The position numbers and the translations under genes are program-made. A stretch of 45,997 nucleotides of DNA, taken from Bacteroidales bacterium. Its GTDB lineage: Bacteria > Bacteroidota > Bacteroidia > Bacteroidales > UBA932. A model generated the notes under the pieces. That model ran no database searches, was not told where the DNA came from, and saw only the letters and a program-made list of their open reading frames with translations. Positions within the stretch are counted from its first letter, which is position 1, and every line of letters starts with the position of its first letter. The DNA lies in the NCBI GenBank assembly GCA_017625725.1, contig JAGAKH010000100.1:1-45997 (forward strand). Reading direction: 5' to 3'. Of this stretch, positions 7,984 through 16,159 are shown piece after piece.

Positions 7984-9912
7984 TTAAATGTTTACGTCTT
8001 CAAGTTCTGCCTCACTTCTGAGGTGTTCGCGAATGAAATTCTGCCTGTCTATCGTGTTGTCTCCCATGTAGAATTCCATGATTTCGGAAATCGATTCCTT
8101 GTCGCTCAGCTTGACCGGATCCAGTCTCATGTCCTTGCCGATGAAATCTACGAACTCACTTGATGAAATTTCTCCAAGACCTTTGAATCTGGTGATCTCC
8201 ACTCCGGTCTTAAGTTCTTTTACTGCTTTCTCCTTTTCCTCGGGGCTGTAGCAGTACTTCACTTCCTTCTTGTTCTTTACCCTGAACAGAGGCGTCTGAA
8301 GGATATGTACATGACCCTGACGGATAAGGTCGGGATAGTACTTCATGAAGAATGTCAGCACAAGCATACGGATGTGCATTCCGTCGTCATCGGCATCGGT
8401 TGCCACGATGATATTGTTGTAGCGGAGGTCTGCGGTGTCGTCTTCAACACCGAGTGCGTTGATCAGAAGATTGAGCTCTTCATTTTCGGCCACCTTCTTA
8501 CGGCTTTCCTTGTAACAGTTTATAGGCTTACCTCTGAGGCTGAATACCGCCTGGGTTTCGGCATTTCTGGCTTTGGTGATCGTTCCGCTCGCCGAGTCTC
8601 CCTCAGTGATGAAGATGCTGGTGAGTTCGGCCATGTCCTTCTTTGCTGCAGGAAGCTTGTCATTGTAGTGAAGCTTGCAGTCGCGGAGCTTTCTGTTGTA
8701 GATGTTAGTCCTTTTGCTTCTCTCCTTTGTTTTCTTCTGAATGGTGGAAATTTCCTTTCTTTCCTGTTCGGAAGCCATGATCTTTTCCTGAAGGACAGGT
8801 ACGATATCCTTGTGGATATGGAGGTAGTTGTCCAGATTTGTCTTTACGAAATCATTTACGAAAGACCTGATTGTAGGACCTTTTTCGTATGTATGTGTGC
8901 CGTCAGGATTGGTCGTGTCTGTTTCGAACATGTAGGTCGATCCAAGTTTTGTCTTGGTCTGACCTTCGAAGTTAGGCTCCTGGATCTGGATGCTCACGGC
9001 ACCGATTATACCCTGTCTGATGTCTTCAGGTGCAAAATCCTTTTTGAAGTTTGTCTTATAGAACTCCTTGAGAGTCTTTGAAATGGCCTCTCTCATTGCA
9101 GCGAGATGCGTACCTCCGTCCCTTGTGTTCTGTCCGTTGACGAAAGATGCGATGTTTTCACCGTAGCTGTTTCCGTGTGTCATGACGATCTCGATATCCT
9201 CTCCTACAAGATGGATAGGCTGATAAAGGGGAGTCTCGGAGATGTTGTCATTGACCAGGTCAAGAAGACCGTTCTCTGACTTATAGGCTACACCGTTCAG
9301 ATTGAGGGTGAGACCTTTCTTGAGGTAAGAATAGTTCTTCACCATCGATTCTACGAACTCCATTCTGTACGTGTAGTCGACGAACATGTTTTCATCAGGG
9401 GTGAACCTTACCAGAGTTCCGTTTTTCTCTTTGGTGGGACGCTGGCCTGAATCCAGAAGATTTCCTTCGCTGAAGTCGGCATATGAACTCATTCCGTCAC
9501 GGAATGACTCTACATAGAAACGGGATGACAGGGCGTTGACAGCCTTTACACCGACACCATTGAGACCAACGGACTTCTTGAAGACCTTGTTGTCGTATTT
9601 CGCTCCGGTGTTGAGGATGCTGGTTGCCTTTACCACGGAATTAAGCGGAATGCCTCGTCCGAAGTCCCTTACGCTTACCTCCTTTTCCGTTACAGTGATC
9701 TGAATGGTCTTTCCGAAGCCCATGGAGAACTCGTCTATAGAGTTGTCTACCACTTCCTTGAGGAGGACGTAGATTCCATCTCCCTGACTTTCTCCGTTAC
9801 CCAGACGGCCGATATACATTCCCGGCCTTCTGCGGATATGTTCGACGCCTTCAAGCGTCTTGATGTTCTCGTCAGTGTAGTTGTTCTGTATATTTTCCTG
9901 TGCCATATTCAT
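7984..9912 (-). CDS. parE: DNA topoisomerase IV subunit B
   Basis: A 642-residue ATPase subunit of a type IIA topoisomerase, which decatenates replicated chromosomes with ParC. GHKL ATPase motifs are visible (EVVDNSIDEF near 53-62, DFGRGIP, GVGVKAVNALSS). Next come the transducer domain and the Toprim motifs EGDSASG and DADDDGMHIR. The text TKARNAETQAVFSLRGKP after EGDSASG favours ParE over GyrB in Bacteroidetes. No parC follows, unlike in many relatives where parC is adjacent. MAQEN at 9906 is an equally good start. It is the first gene of a five-gene operon reaching nfnB. Confidence 0.88.
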   Translation of the reverse strand: MNMAQENIQNNYTDENIKTLEGVEHIRRRPGMYIGRLGNGESQGDGIYVLLKEVVDNSIDEFSMGFGKTIQITVTEKEVSVRDFGRGIPLNSVVKATSILNTGAKYDNKVFKKSVGLNGVGVKAVNALSSRFYVESFRDGMSSYADFSEGNLLDSGQRPTKEKNGTLVRFTPDENMFVDYTYRMEFVESMVKNYSYLKKGLTLNLNGVAYKSENGLLDLVNDNISETPLYQPIHLVGEDIEIVMTHGNSYGENIASFVNGQNTRDGGTHLAAMREAISKTLKEFYKTNFKKDFAPEDIRQGIIGAVSIQIQEPNFEGQTKTKLGSTYMFETDTTNPDGTHTYEKGPTIRSFVNDFVKTNLDNYLHIHKDIVPVLQEKIMASEQERKEISTIQKKTKERSKRTNIYNRKLRDCKLHYNDKLPAAKKDMAELTSIFITEGDSASGTITKARNAETQAVFSLRGKPINCYKESRKKVAENEELNLLINALGVEDDTADLRYNNIIVATDADDDGMHIRMLVLTFFMKYYPDLIRQGHVHILQTPLFRVKNKKEVKYCYSPEEKEKAVKELKTGVEITRFKGLGEISSSEFVDFIGKDMRLDPVKLSDKESISEIMEFYMGDNTIDRQNFIREHLRSEAELEDVNI

Positions 9913-9929
9913 TAAAGGACATATTCATG

Positions 9930-9937
9930 CAAAGGTA
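9930..9937 (-). promoter_or_regulatory. -7 promoter element of the parE-nfnB operon
   Basis: The minus strand reads TACCTTTG, matching TAnnTTTG, 18 bases upstream of the parE ATG at 9912. No clear -33 TTG is present at the expected spacing. Confidence 0.5.
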
Positions 9938-10010
9938 AGAATTTTTTGTTTAAAAACTCTTAATCTGACGATATGAATATGAGGCAGATGGTGACGCTAT
10001 ATTGTTGTCA

Positions 10011-11165
10011 TTATATGAAAAGCATGGCAGTGAATCCTGCAATCAGTGCAACCATGCAATTGATGAGCTTTGCCCATATGAAACTCTGCTTGCTTTCGGC
10101 CAGAAGAGGAATTGAGGCATGGCCGTCTTGGGAAATGCAGCTTGCAAGAAGGACGGGAAACGGAACCGCCCCTGCTGCAAACAGGGTGACGAATATCAGG
10201 TGGGGACCGGACTCCGGTATGATGCCGATAAGAGTCGCGAGTATTATCATCAATGCCGTGTTGTCGCTGATCCATCTGTCGATATCGACATACTGGAGTG
10301 CGATGCCCAGAACAAGCAGGATTCCGAAAGTCCAGGCAAAGATTGAGGGAAGGTGCCTCTTGACTATGTGTTCCCACAGATGTTCCTCTACGAAATGGTC
10401 TGATGCAAGCAGAAGTACAAACAGGACTATAATGCTCAGACATGCAAACAAAATGTGCATCCATCCTTCGCTCAGAAGGTCTATGTGAAAATCATTTCCA
10501 GCCTGTTCGTTGTGCACGTGTTCATGTTCACATGATTCGGTATGTATATGGCCACCATTATGATAGGAGTGATGGTTGTGGTCATGTTCCAGACCTCCGG
10601 TTGCCAATGACACAATAAATACGGCAAGTCCGATGAACATTATGATCCTTTTCCACCCGAGGTGTCTCCGGGGTCTGCTATGTTCCGGACCTGTCTCTTC
10701 GTGGATCATGTATCCGTCATGACAGTCTGTTTCAGCTCCACATTCTTCATGACTGTCTTTGTTGCAGCTTCTGGCATGAAGCCTTTCATATATCCGGTCT
10801 GTAAGGATGCCGGAAACGACAGCAATGACAAAGAGCACTGAAAAGAGAATCAGGGCCTGATCAGGTATCATTGCAAGCATTATGAAGGCTTCGTCGCCGG
10901 ATGAGGCTATCGTCATTGCTATGAGAGCTCCGAAACTGAACATTCTGTGGGTGTACAGCGAGACAGTTGCAAATCCTCCCATACATCCGGGGATGGAACC
11001 CAGAAGAGCACCAACCAGAACTTGTCCGGTTCCGGTCTTTCTGAGTTTCTTGAATAAAGTACCTTTTGACTCAATGTTAAGGGACTCGATCATCATCATC
11101 ATCACAACCACCAGACCGGTGATCAGGATGGAGTTTCTTAAAGCTTCAGTAAGGATGCTCAACAT
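10011..11165 (-). CDS. His-rich polytopic metal transporter (putative manganese exporter, ArsP_2-like)
   Basis: A roughly 10-helix membrane protein of the putative manganese transporter (ArsP_2/DUF2899) family. I set the start at MLSILTE, because the longer frame from 11195 would overlap the upstream gene by 20 bases. Hydrophobic segments occur near the N-terminus (ITGLVVVMMMMI), through the middle (LFSVLFVIAVVSGIL) and at the C-terminus (MVALIAGFTAMLFI). Two soluble loops are rich in ligands: a Cys/His/acidic loop (SCNKDSHEECG, ETDCHDG) and a dense His loop (GLEHDHNHHSYHNGGHIH, then CEHEHVHNE). Both suggest sensing or buffering of a divalent metal at the cytoplasmic membrane. Substrate and direction of transport are inferred from the family name only. 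Confidence 0.75.
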   Translation of the reverse strand: MLSILTEALRNSILITGLVVVMMMMIESLNIESKGTLFKKLRKTGTGQVLVGALLGSIPGCMGGFATVSLYTHRMFSFGALIAMTIASSGDEAFIMLAMIPDQALILFSVLFVIAVVSGILTDRIYERLHARSCNKDSHEECGAETDCHDGYMIHEETGPEHSRPRRHLGWKRIIMFIGLAVFIVSLATGGLEHDHNHHSYHNGGHIHTESCEHEHVHNEQAGNDFHIDLLSEGWMHILFACLSIIVLFVLLLASDHFVEEHLWEHIVKRHLPSIFAWTFGILLVLGIALQYVDIDRWISDNTALMIILATLIGIIPESGPHLIFVTLFAAGAVPFPVLLASCISQDGHASIPLLAESKQSFIWAKLINCMVALIAGFTAMLFI

Positions 11166-11175
11166 TCCGACGGTT

Positions 11176-12273
11176 TTATTCAATCCATCCTGCAATGAAC
11201 AGGTTCACTATAGGCCTGAGAGGGGAATTTGTGGTGAGAGTCACGATCGCAAGCGTCTCTCCTTTTGGAAGTGAGTTTGTGTCAAGGTGTACCCTGAACC
11301 CTACTTCCTCGCCCTGTGCAGCGGCCTTTATCTTGCTATGCGACCATTTAGGTGCATTGATATCTACCTTGTAGACGCAAAAACACTCTTTTCCATCATT
11401 CCTGAAAGAAAATTCGGCATGGATGGTTTCTCCCTGCCGTATCTTTCCAAAAGAATAGGTGCTGTTTTCAAATGTAGGCCTTGGACCTCTCTGCTTCTCT
11501 TCATGTGTGAGATTGTCGAAATTCTCTTTGGTAAATCCCCATATACTTATCGGCTTTCCTTCATCATTCAGAAATGCCTTGCCATTGACAACCGGTGTAG
11601 CGTCATACCATTGCTTGCCCCATAAATCTCTGGACGCCGTAAGCTTGTAGGTCATCTGTGCGGTGCTGCCGGCAGGAATCGGATTGGGAGATACACTGAT
11701 TTCAAGATGATCGGAAACATCCTGGAAGTCTACATCTATAGGTTTATCTGACAGATTGGCAACGTATGTGAGCTCTGTTCTGCTCCCTCCCTGTTCCATA
11801 TTACCGCACTTGAGGCTGGCTTCCTTCAGTCCCAGACTGCCATATCTTATCTTATACACCTCATCCAATGGCTTCTTCTTTTCAACAGAAACACCGCGAA
11901 CCTTCAGAATAACAGGCCGTTTTACATCAGAGAAATACACAGTCAGATTCTTGTCAAATGGGTAGGCACCTTCGTCATTGGAATATGTGACATCGATCTT
12001 TCCACTCTGTCCGGGGCGGAGAGGCTCCCTTGTCCATTTAACATCGGTACATCCGCATGAACTTACAACATTATATATTACAGCAGGTTTTTCTCCGGTA
12101 TTCCTTACGATGAAGGAACATGATACCGGTCCATCCTCAATCATGATTTCACCGAAGTCGTGTATGGTGTGGTCGATCTCAAGATTCTCGGATATCTTTT
12201 CCTGTGCTCCAGCCGGCATATACGGAATCATATATGCTGAACATATCAATATTGCTACAATAATTCTTCTCAT
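11176..12273 (-). CDS. Secreted DUF1573 protein (two Ig-like domains)
   Basis: A 365-residue exported protein with a signal peptide (residues 1-24, ending PAGAQ). It carries at least one, probably two, DUF1573 immunoglobulin-like domains: residues about 30-125, with HDFGEI, the NTGEKPAVI strand and SSCGCTDVKW, and about 270-365, with YSFGKIRQGETI and FRNDGKE. Such proteins are common in the periplasm of Bacteroidetes and no function is established. The metal transporter starts 10 bases downstream, so the two form a short operon. Confidence 0.8.
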   Translation of the reverse strand: MRRIIVAILICSAYMIPYMPAGAQEKISENLEIDHTIHDFGEIMIEDGPVSCSFIVRNTGEKPAVIYNVVSSCGCTDVKWTREPLRPGQSGKIDVTYSNDEGAYPFDKNLTVYFSDVKRPVILKVRGVSVEKKKPLDEVYKIRYGSLGLKEASLKCGNMEQGGSRTELTYVANLSDKPIDVDFQDVSDHLEISVSPNPIPAGSTAQMTYKLTASRDLWGKQWYDATPVVNGKAFLNDEGKPISIWGFTKENFDNLTHEEKQRGPRPTFENSTYSFGKIRQGETIHAEFSFRNDGKECFCVYKVDINAPKWSHSKIKAAAQGEEVGFRVHLDTNSLPKGETLAIVTLTTNSPLRPIVNLFIAGWIE

Positions 12274-12278
12274 AGACG

Positions 12279-12286
12279 CAAAGATA
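12279..12286 (-). promoter_or_regulatory. -7 promoter element of the DUF1573 gene
   Basis: The minus strand reads TATCTTTG, a perfect TAnnTTTG, only five bases before the ATG at 12273. Transcription would start at or next to the start codon, so the mRNA may be leaderless. Confidence 0.5.
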
Positions 12287-12309
12287 CTATAAATCGTTCT
12301 ATCTCATTC

Positions 12310-12339
12310 TTTGAATATCAAAATTTATGTCTAAATTTG
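12310..12339 (+). promoter_or_regulatory. Promoter of the ferredoxin gene
   Basis: TTTG (12310-12313), an 18-base spacer and TAAATTTG (12332-12339). Predicted transcription start is about 12346, exactly where a 7-bp hairpin begins (AAATGCC 12346-12352 with GGCATTT 12358-12364). The mRNA would therefore carry a 5'-terminal stem-loop. Confidence 0.65.
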
Positions 12340-12403
12340 CAGAACAAATGCCGTTGTGGCATTTAAATGGTACAGAACATTTATAACTTAAAATAATATT
12401 ACA

Positions 12404-12574
12404 ATGGCTTACAGAATTACAGAAGATTGTGCAGCTTGCGGTTCTTGCATGAGCGAGTGCCCTACTGGCGCTATTTCAGAAGGCGATATCTACAAGATTG
12501 ACCCAAATACCTGCATTGACTGCGGAACTTGTGCAGATGCTTGCCCTATGGGTGCAATCGTGCCTGGCGAATAA
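12404..12574 (+). CDS. 2[4Fe-4S] ferredoxin
   Basis: A 56-residue clostridial-type ferredoxin. Two classical CxxCxxCxxxCP clusters are visible: CAACGSCMSECP near residues 9-20 and CIDCGTCADACP near 37-48, each followed by GAI. It is a cytoplasmic low-potential electron carrier. The likely partners in this window are the pyruvate:ferredoxin oxidoreductase (as donor) and NfnAB. It is transcribed alone, with its own promoter and a strong terminator, as is usual for a highly expressed carrier. ATG at 12404, stop TAA at 12572-12574. Confidence 0.95.
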   Translation: MAYRITEDCAACGSCMSECPTGAISEGDIYKIDPNTCIDCGTCADACPMGAIVPGE

Positions 12575-12596
12575 TTTTTTGCCGATTATAATTGAA

Positions 12597-12631
12597 AAGG
12601 AGCCGACCCAAAAGGGTCGGCTCCTTGTTTT
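12597..12631. terminator. Bidirectional terminator between ferredoxin and the M16 peptidase
   Basis: A perfect 13-bp stem, AAGGAGCCGACCC (12597-12609) with GGGTCGGCTCCTT (12614-12626), loop AAAA. GTTTT follows on the plus strand and CAATTATAAT on the minus strand. Confidence 0.85.
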
Positions 12632-12649
12632 ATGTTTATGGCCATGCCC

Positions 12650-15463
12650 TTACTCCTGGGGAGTAAGGGTGATGTCCATAGCATTGTTCTGGTCGAGAAT
12701 CATCTTGATCGTGTTCTTTACGTCATCTGCTGTTACAGAGTTGAGGGCAGCCTCATATTCTGCATCTGAATCTGTACCGAACCTGTACCAGTGAGTCAAG
12801 GCTTCCATCCAGTAACCGTTATCGATTCTTGCCTCAGGAAGATTTTTCTTTAGATTTTCAACAGCCATGTTGAAATATTCCTGGTCTGGTCCGTTTTCAG
12901 CCATATCAAAGAGGAGTTCCTTGGCAAGCTTGCTAAGTTTCTCCATCTGCTCGGTGTTGGTGTCGAAGATCACCTGAATCATCGCCCTTTCCTCAGGAAG
13001 TCTCTGAGCTGCCATGTTGACTCCTACTCCGTATGTGCCGCCTTCCTGCTCACGGATCTTCTTTGTGTAGACCATGTCGATGATGTATTTGCCGAGTTCG
13101 AGTGCGACTTCAGTCTTGGCATCTACAGGCTGGTATGCGGTGTAGAACTGAAGGACGGTCGCCTTAGGAGTCTGCATAGGGACGCAAACGTTTTCGTTGA
13201 TCTGGCCACGTGCGAATGTGATGACATTCTCCTGATTGACCTTGTCAGCCTTGCATCCCTTAGGGAGAGAACCGATGTATTTCTCAATAAGAGGCTTGAG
13301 GGTCTCAAGATCTACGTTTCCGGTAATATAGAGGGTAGCACCTGCTGCATCCTTGAAAAGCTCACGGTAAACTCTTTCAATTGTCTCAAGATTAGACTTT
13401 TCAAGCACTTCTTCACTGATGCTGACGATTCTAGGGCTGTTGCCGTAGAGGATCTTGTCACTTTCAATCTGGAACTTGAAGTCAGGGTTCTCCATAAGGT
13501 TAGGGAGCTGGGCTCTGATAAGCTGCTTGCCTGTTTCGTATTCGTCGCTGTCAAAACGAGGTTCAGTGAAGAAGAGATACATAAGCTGCAGAGCTGTCTC
13601 AATATCCTTAGGTGTACTGCCGGCCTGTATGCCATGGCGTGTTCCTGAGATGAACGGTGAAGCTGACGCATTCTTGCCTGCGAGCATCTTGCTAAGTGTA
13701 GTTCCAGGGAATTTCGATACGCCTGTGTTGTGGAGGAAGAGTCCCCAGATGTTATCTTCAAAAGAGATGAGGTCTTCATTTGAAATCAGGGTCTTGCCAC
13801 CGTCCATGGTGAGGTTGAACACCACCTGGTCCTTCTTATAATCTGTAGGAAGCACAACAACCTTGACGCCGTTCTTAAGTGTCCATTCGGTTGCTCCGTA
13901 GATGACCTCCTTGCTCTTCTTTACTTTTGACCCCTTGAGGTCCTTGCTGATGAGAGGCTCATTGAGGTTTTCCTCTGCGTTGGCTTCGATCTCGGCATTC
14001 TTCACTGCTTCGATAGCTGCGAGGATCTCCTGTTCTGTAGGGCTGACAAGTCCCTCTTTCTCCGGTCCATTGTAGAGAATGATCACATTCTCTCCTGAAT
14101 AGAATGTAGGGTAGTTATATTGGAGAAACTCCTGAATCACCTGAGAATTGACATGCGGAATCATCTGGCTTGTTATGTCAAGCTTGAACTCCGGTACAAG
14201 ATAAGGAGTGTTCTTGTAGAAGTTGTTGAGCAGAGGTCTTACGAATTCTCTGTTCTCTCTTGTCGGTGCCGCTTCAACTTCATTTTCAAGCGAACTCTTG
14301 ATGCTTTCCATTGCACGCTGAAGCTCACCCTCAGTGAAGCCGTATCTCTTCATCTTTTCAATTTCAGTAAGGAAAGCGGTAAAGGCTTTGATTGCCTCTC
14401 CTTCCCTGAAGGCTACATCTCCCATGATGGCGTCTGATGTTGTGCAGAGATTTCCTATTCTGAAGTTTGCTCCAAGGAATGGTGCATCCGGCTTAGAAGA
14501 AATGTCGTTGAATCTCTCCATCATCACGTGGCGGACAATCGCCTTGAAGAAGTTCATAGTAAATGCTATGTCAGTGTTGTTGTACTGCATCGGGATAGGA
14601 GTGAGTTTCCAGAGTATCTCGATGTTTGACTGCTGAGCTTCCTTGTCAGTGATTATGCCGATAACCGGCTCCTTGTTTTCCGGAAGTGCATAGAATTCCT
14701 TCTGAGTAGGGACCTCAGGAGCAGGGATGTCGCTGAATATCTTCTGGATCTTAGCCTCGACCTGATCTACGTCGATGTCTCCAACTACGATAACGGCCTG
14801 CATGTCAGGATTATACCACTTCTTGTAGAAGTTTACGAGGCTCTCTCTCGTGAAAGTCTTGAGCTGCTCCTCGCCTCCGATAAGGGTTCTCTTGGCGTAT
14901 GGTGTATCTCCATAATAATATGGAAGAGACTTCTCATACATTCTCCAACCTGCATTTCTTCTGGTCCTTCTTTCCTCCAGAATCACTCCTCTTTCAGCAT
15001 CGATCTCTTCCTGCTCGCAGAGAACGAAATGCGAGTAGTCGTGAAGTATGAGAAGACATGAGTCTACGATTGTTTCTCTGGTCAGAGGAATGTTGTTAAG
15101 CATATACTGGGTCTGTTCGAAACCGGTGGAAGCATTGATATTTGCTCCGAACTCGGCTCCGATGCTCTGGAGCCATTCAAGGATTCCTTTGTCAGGAAAG
15201 TTCTTTGTACCGTTGAAGCACATATGCTCAAGGAAGTGTGCAAGACCATCCTGGTCATCGGTCTCCTGAAATGCTCCGACATCGGTAGCAAGGTAGAATT
15301 CAGCCCTGTCTGCCGGTCTGGCGTTGTGACGGATGTAGTATGTCAAGCCGTTTTCAAGCATACCAACCTTGACTTCCGGATCATTTGGGAGCGGCCTGGG
15401 CTCTTGTGCGGAAACGGTTGCAGCTGCTAAAATTGCAGCAATAAAGAAAAATAAACGTTTCAT
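12650..15463 (-). CDS. M16 family zinc metallopeptidase (pitrilysin/insulinase-like)
   Basis: A 937-residue exported peptidase with a signal peptide (residues 1-19, ending VSAQ). The inverted zinc-binding motif HFLEH is at 76-80, with the third zinc ligand expected in the DAERGVILEE segment about 76 residues later. The second, inactive M16 repeat occupies the C-terminal half and includes the REQEGGTYGVGV element typical of that half. Length fits the fused two-repeat form. It probably acts in the periplasm on peptides. It is transcribed alone, divergent from the short LysR gene, with which it shares a 177-base intergenic region. Confidence 0.88.
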   Translation of the reverse strand: MKRLFFFIAAILAAATVSAQEPRPLPNDPEVKVGMLENGLTYYIRHNARPADRAEFYLATDVGAFQETDDQDGLAHFLEHMCFNGTKNFPDKGILEWLQSIGAEFGANINASTGFEQTQYMLNNIPLTRETIVDSCLLILHDYSHFVLCEQEEIDAERGVILEERRTRRNAGWRMYEKSLPYYYGDTPYAKRTLIGGEEQLKTFTRESLVNFYKKWYNPDMQAVIVVGDIDVDQVEAKIQKIFSDIPAPEVPTQKEFYALPENKEPVIGIITDKEAQQSNIEILWKLTPIPMQYNNTDIAFTMNFFKAIVRHVMMERFNDISSKPDAPFLGANFRIGNLCTTSDAIMGDVAFREGEAIKAFTAFLTEIEKMKRYGFTEGELQRAMESIKSSLENEVEAAPTRENREFVRPLLNNFYKNTPYLVPEFKLDITSQMIPHVNSQVIQEFLQYNYPTFYSGENVIILYNGPEKEGLVSPTEQEILAAIEAVKNAEIEANAEENLNEPLISKDLKGSKVKKSKEVIYGATEWTLKNGVKVVVLPTDYKKDQVVFNLTMDGGKTLISNEDLISFEDNIWGLFLHNTGVSKFPGTTLSKMLAGKNASASPFISGTRHGIQAGSTPKDIETALQLMYLFFTEPRFDSDEYETGKQLIRAQLPNLMENPDFKFQIESDKILYGNSPRIVSISEEVLEKSNLETIERVYRELFKDAAGATLYITGNVDLETLKPLIEKYIGSLPKGCKADKVNQENVITFARGQINENVCVPMQTPKATVLQFYTAYQPVDAKTEVALELGKYIIDMVYTKKIREQEGGTYGVGVNMAAQRLPEERAMIQVIFDTNTEQMEKLSKLAKELLFDMAENGPDQEYFNMAVENLKKNLPEARIDNGYWMEALTHWYRFGTDSDAEYEAALNSVTADDVKNTIKMILDQNNAMDITLTPQE

Positions 15464-15524
15464 ATTTATATAAATTTAGATCTTATATCAGTCTTGTGTC
15501 ACTGTCTGTCAAGAAGACAATTTA

Positions 15525-15532
15525 CAAATATA
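15525..15532 (-). promoter_or_regulatory. -7 promoter element of the M16 peptidase gene
   Basis: The minus strand reads TATATTTG, 62 bases before the ATG at 15463. A good -33 element is not visible. Confidence 0.5.
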
Positions 15533-15581
15533 GTTAATTCCGGACAATTATCCGTAATTATTGAAGGGAAATATCATGACT

Positions 15582-15621
15582 GGCCGGATAATAGCTGATA
15601 TCCCGATAATTCGTATATTTG
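15582..15621 (+). promoter_or_regulatory. lysR promoter with a possible LysR box
   Basis: A -7 element TATATTTG (15614-15621) lies 20 bases before the ATG at 15641. Upstream is an interrupted palindrome, GGATA-N8-TATCC, made of two near-repeats (CGGATAAT and CCGATAAT) about two helical turns apart. That is a candidate LysR-type autoregulatory site. It could also affect the divergent M16 gene. Confidence 0.4.
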
Positions 15622-15640
15622 TGAAGCTAATTCGTGATTT

Positions 15641-16159
15641 ATGTTCGAAGATTTCAGACTCAGAGTTTTTGTCACCCTTGTGGACCAGAAGAGCTTTACC
15701 AGAGCAGCAGCAGCTCTGGGAGTATCTCAACCAGCTGTAAGTCAGCATATTTCTGAACTTGAGAAGAATCTTGGGATCAAGCTGTTTGATAGGCAGAGAG
15801 GTGAAGTTGTCCTTACTCCTGAAGGCGAGGTATTCCAAAGATTTGCTGAAGGGATATTGGAAAAATATTCGGAATCGGAAGTCTTTTTCCGTCATTATCC
15901 TGTGATTTCTGTCAAGGTATGCTCATCCGGAGAAATCTTCGATTATCTGGTAAATCATGTTCTTGCAGATTTTCTTCTGACTCATCCTGAAATCAGTTTC
16001 GAGCAGACTCTTCTGGAAGATGACGCCGATCTCAAGATTTCCTTTTCTCCAGTAGGAAACAGAAAAGGGATGGCAGAATTGAACTGTCATCCCTCTCCTG
16101 TATTTGCTGAAACCCAGCTTTGGAAAACTATCAATTATTTGTTTGCCAATCTCTTGTAG
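15641..16159 (+). CDS. Short LysR-type transcriptional regulator
   Basis: A 172-residue protein with a complete LysR winged-helix domain (residues 1-62: FVTLVDQKSFTRAAAALG, SQPAVSQHISELE, LFDRQRGEVVLTPEG). The linker helix follows, and then only the beginning of the effector domain (VKVCSSGEIFDYLVNHVLADFLLTHPEI). Standard LysR proteins are about 300 residues, so most of the ligand-binding domain is missing. The 3' end runs over the nifJ terminator and overlaps nifJ tail-to-tail by 25 bases. I have a weak recollection of similar short forms in Bacteroidales, so it may be a genuine short family rather than a pseudogene. Regulatory targets are unknown; M16 and nifJ are candidates by position. 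Confidence 0.7.
   Translation: MFEDFRLRVFVTLVDQKSFTRAAAALGVSQPAVSQHISELEKNLGIKLFDRQRGEVVLTPEGEVFQRFAEGILEKYSESEVFFRHYPVISVKVCSSGEIFDYLVNHVLADFLLTHPEISFEQTLLEDDADLKISFSPVGNRKGMAELNCHPSPVFAETQLWKTINYLFANLL
16061..16094 (-). terminator. Terminator of nifJ, inside the lysR 3' end
   Basis: On the minus strand AGGGATGACAG, loop TTCAATT and CTGCCATCCCT form an 11-bp stem with one G-U pair (16066-16094), followed by TTTTCTGTTT. It lies about 40 bases past the nifJ stop and inside the convergent lysR reading frame. Confidence 0.7.

Noticed and set aside
8305-9081. 258-codon plus-strand frame inside parE
   Set aside because: Antisense to a conserved gene over its whole length; its protein is low in recognisable motifs and no promoter precedes it.
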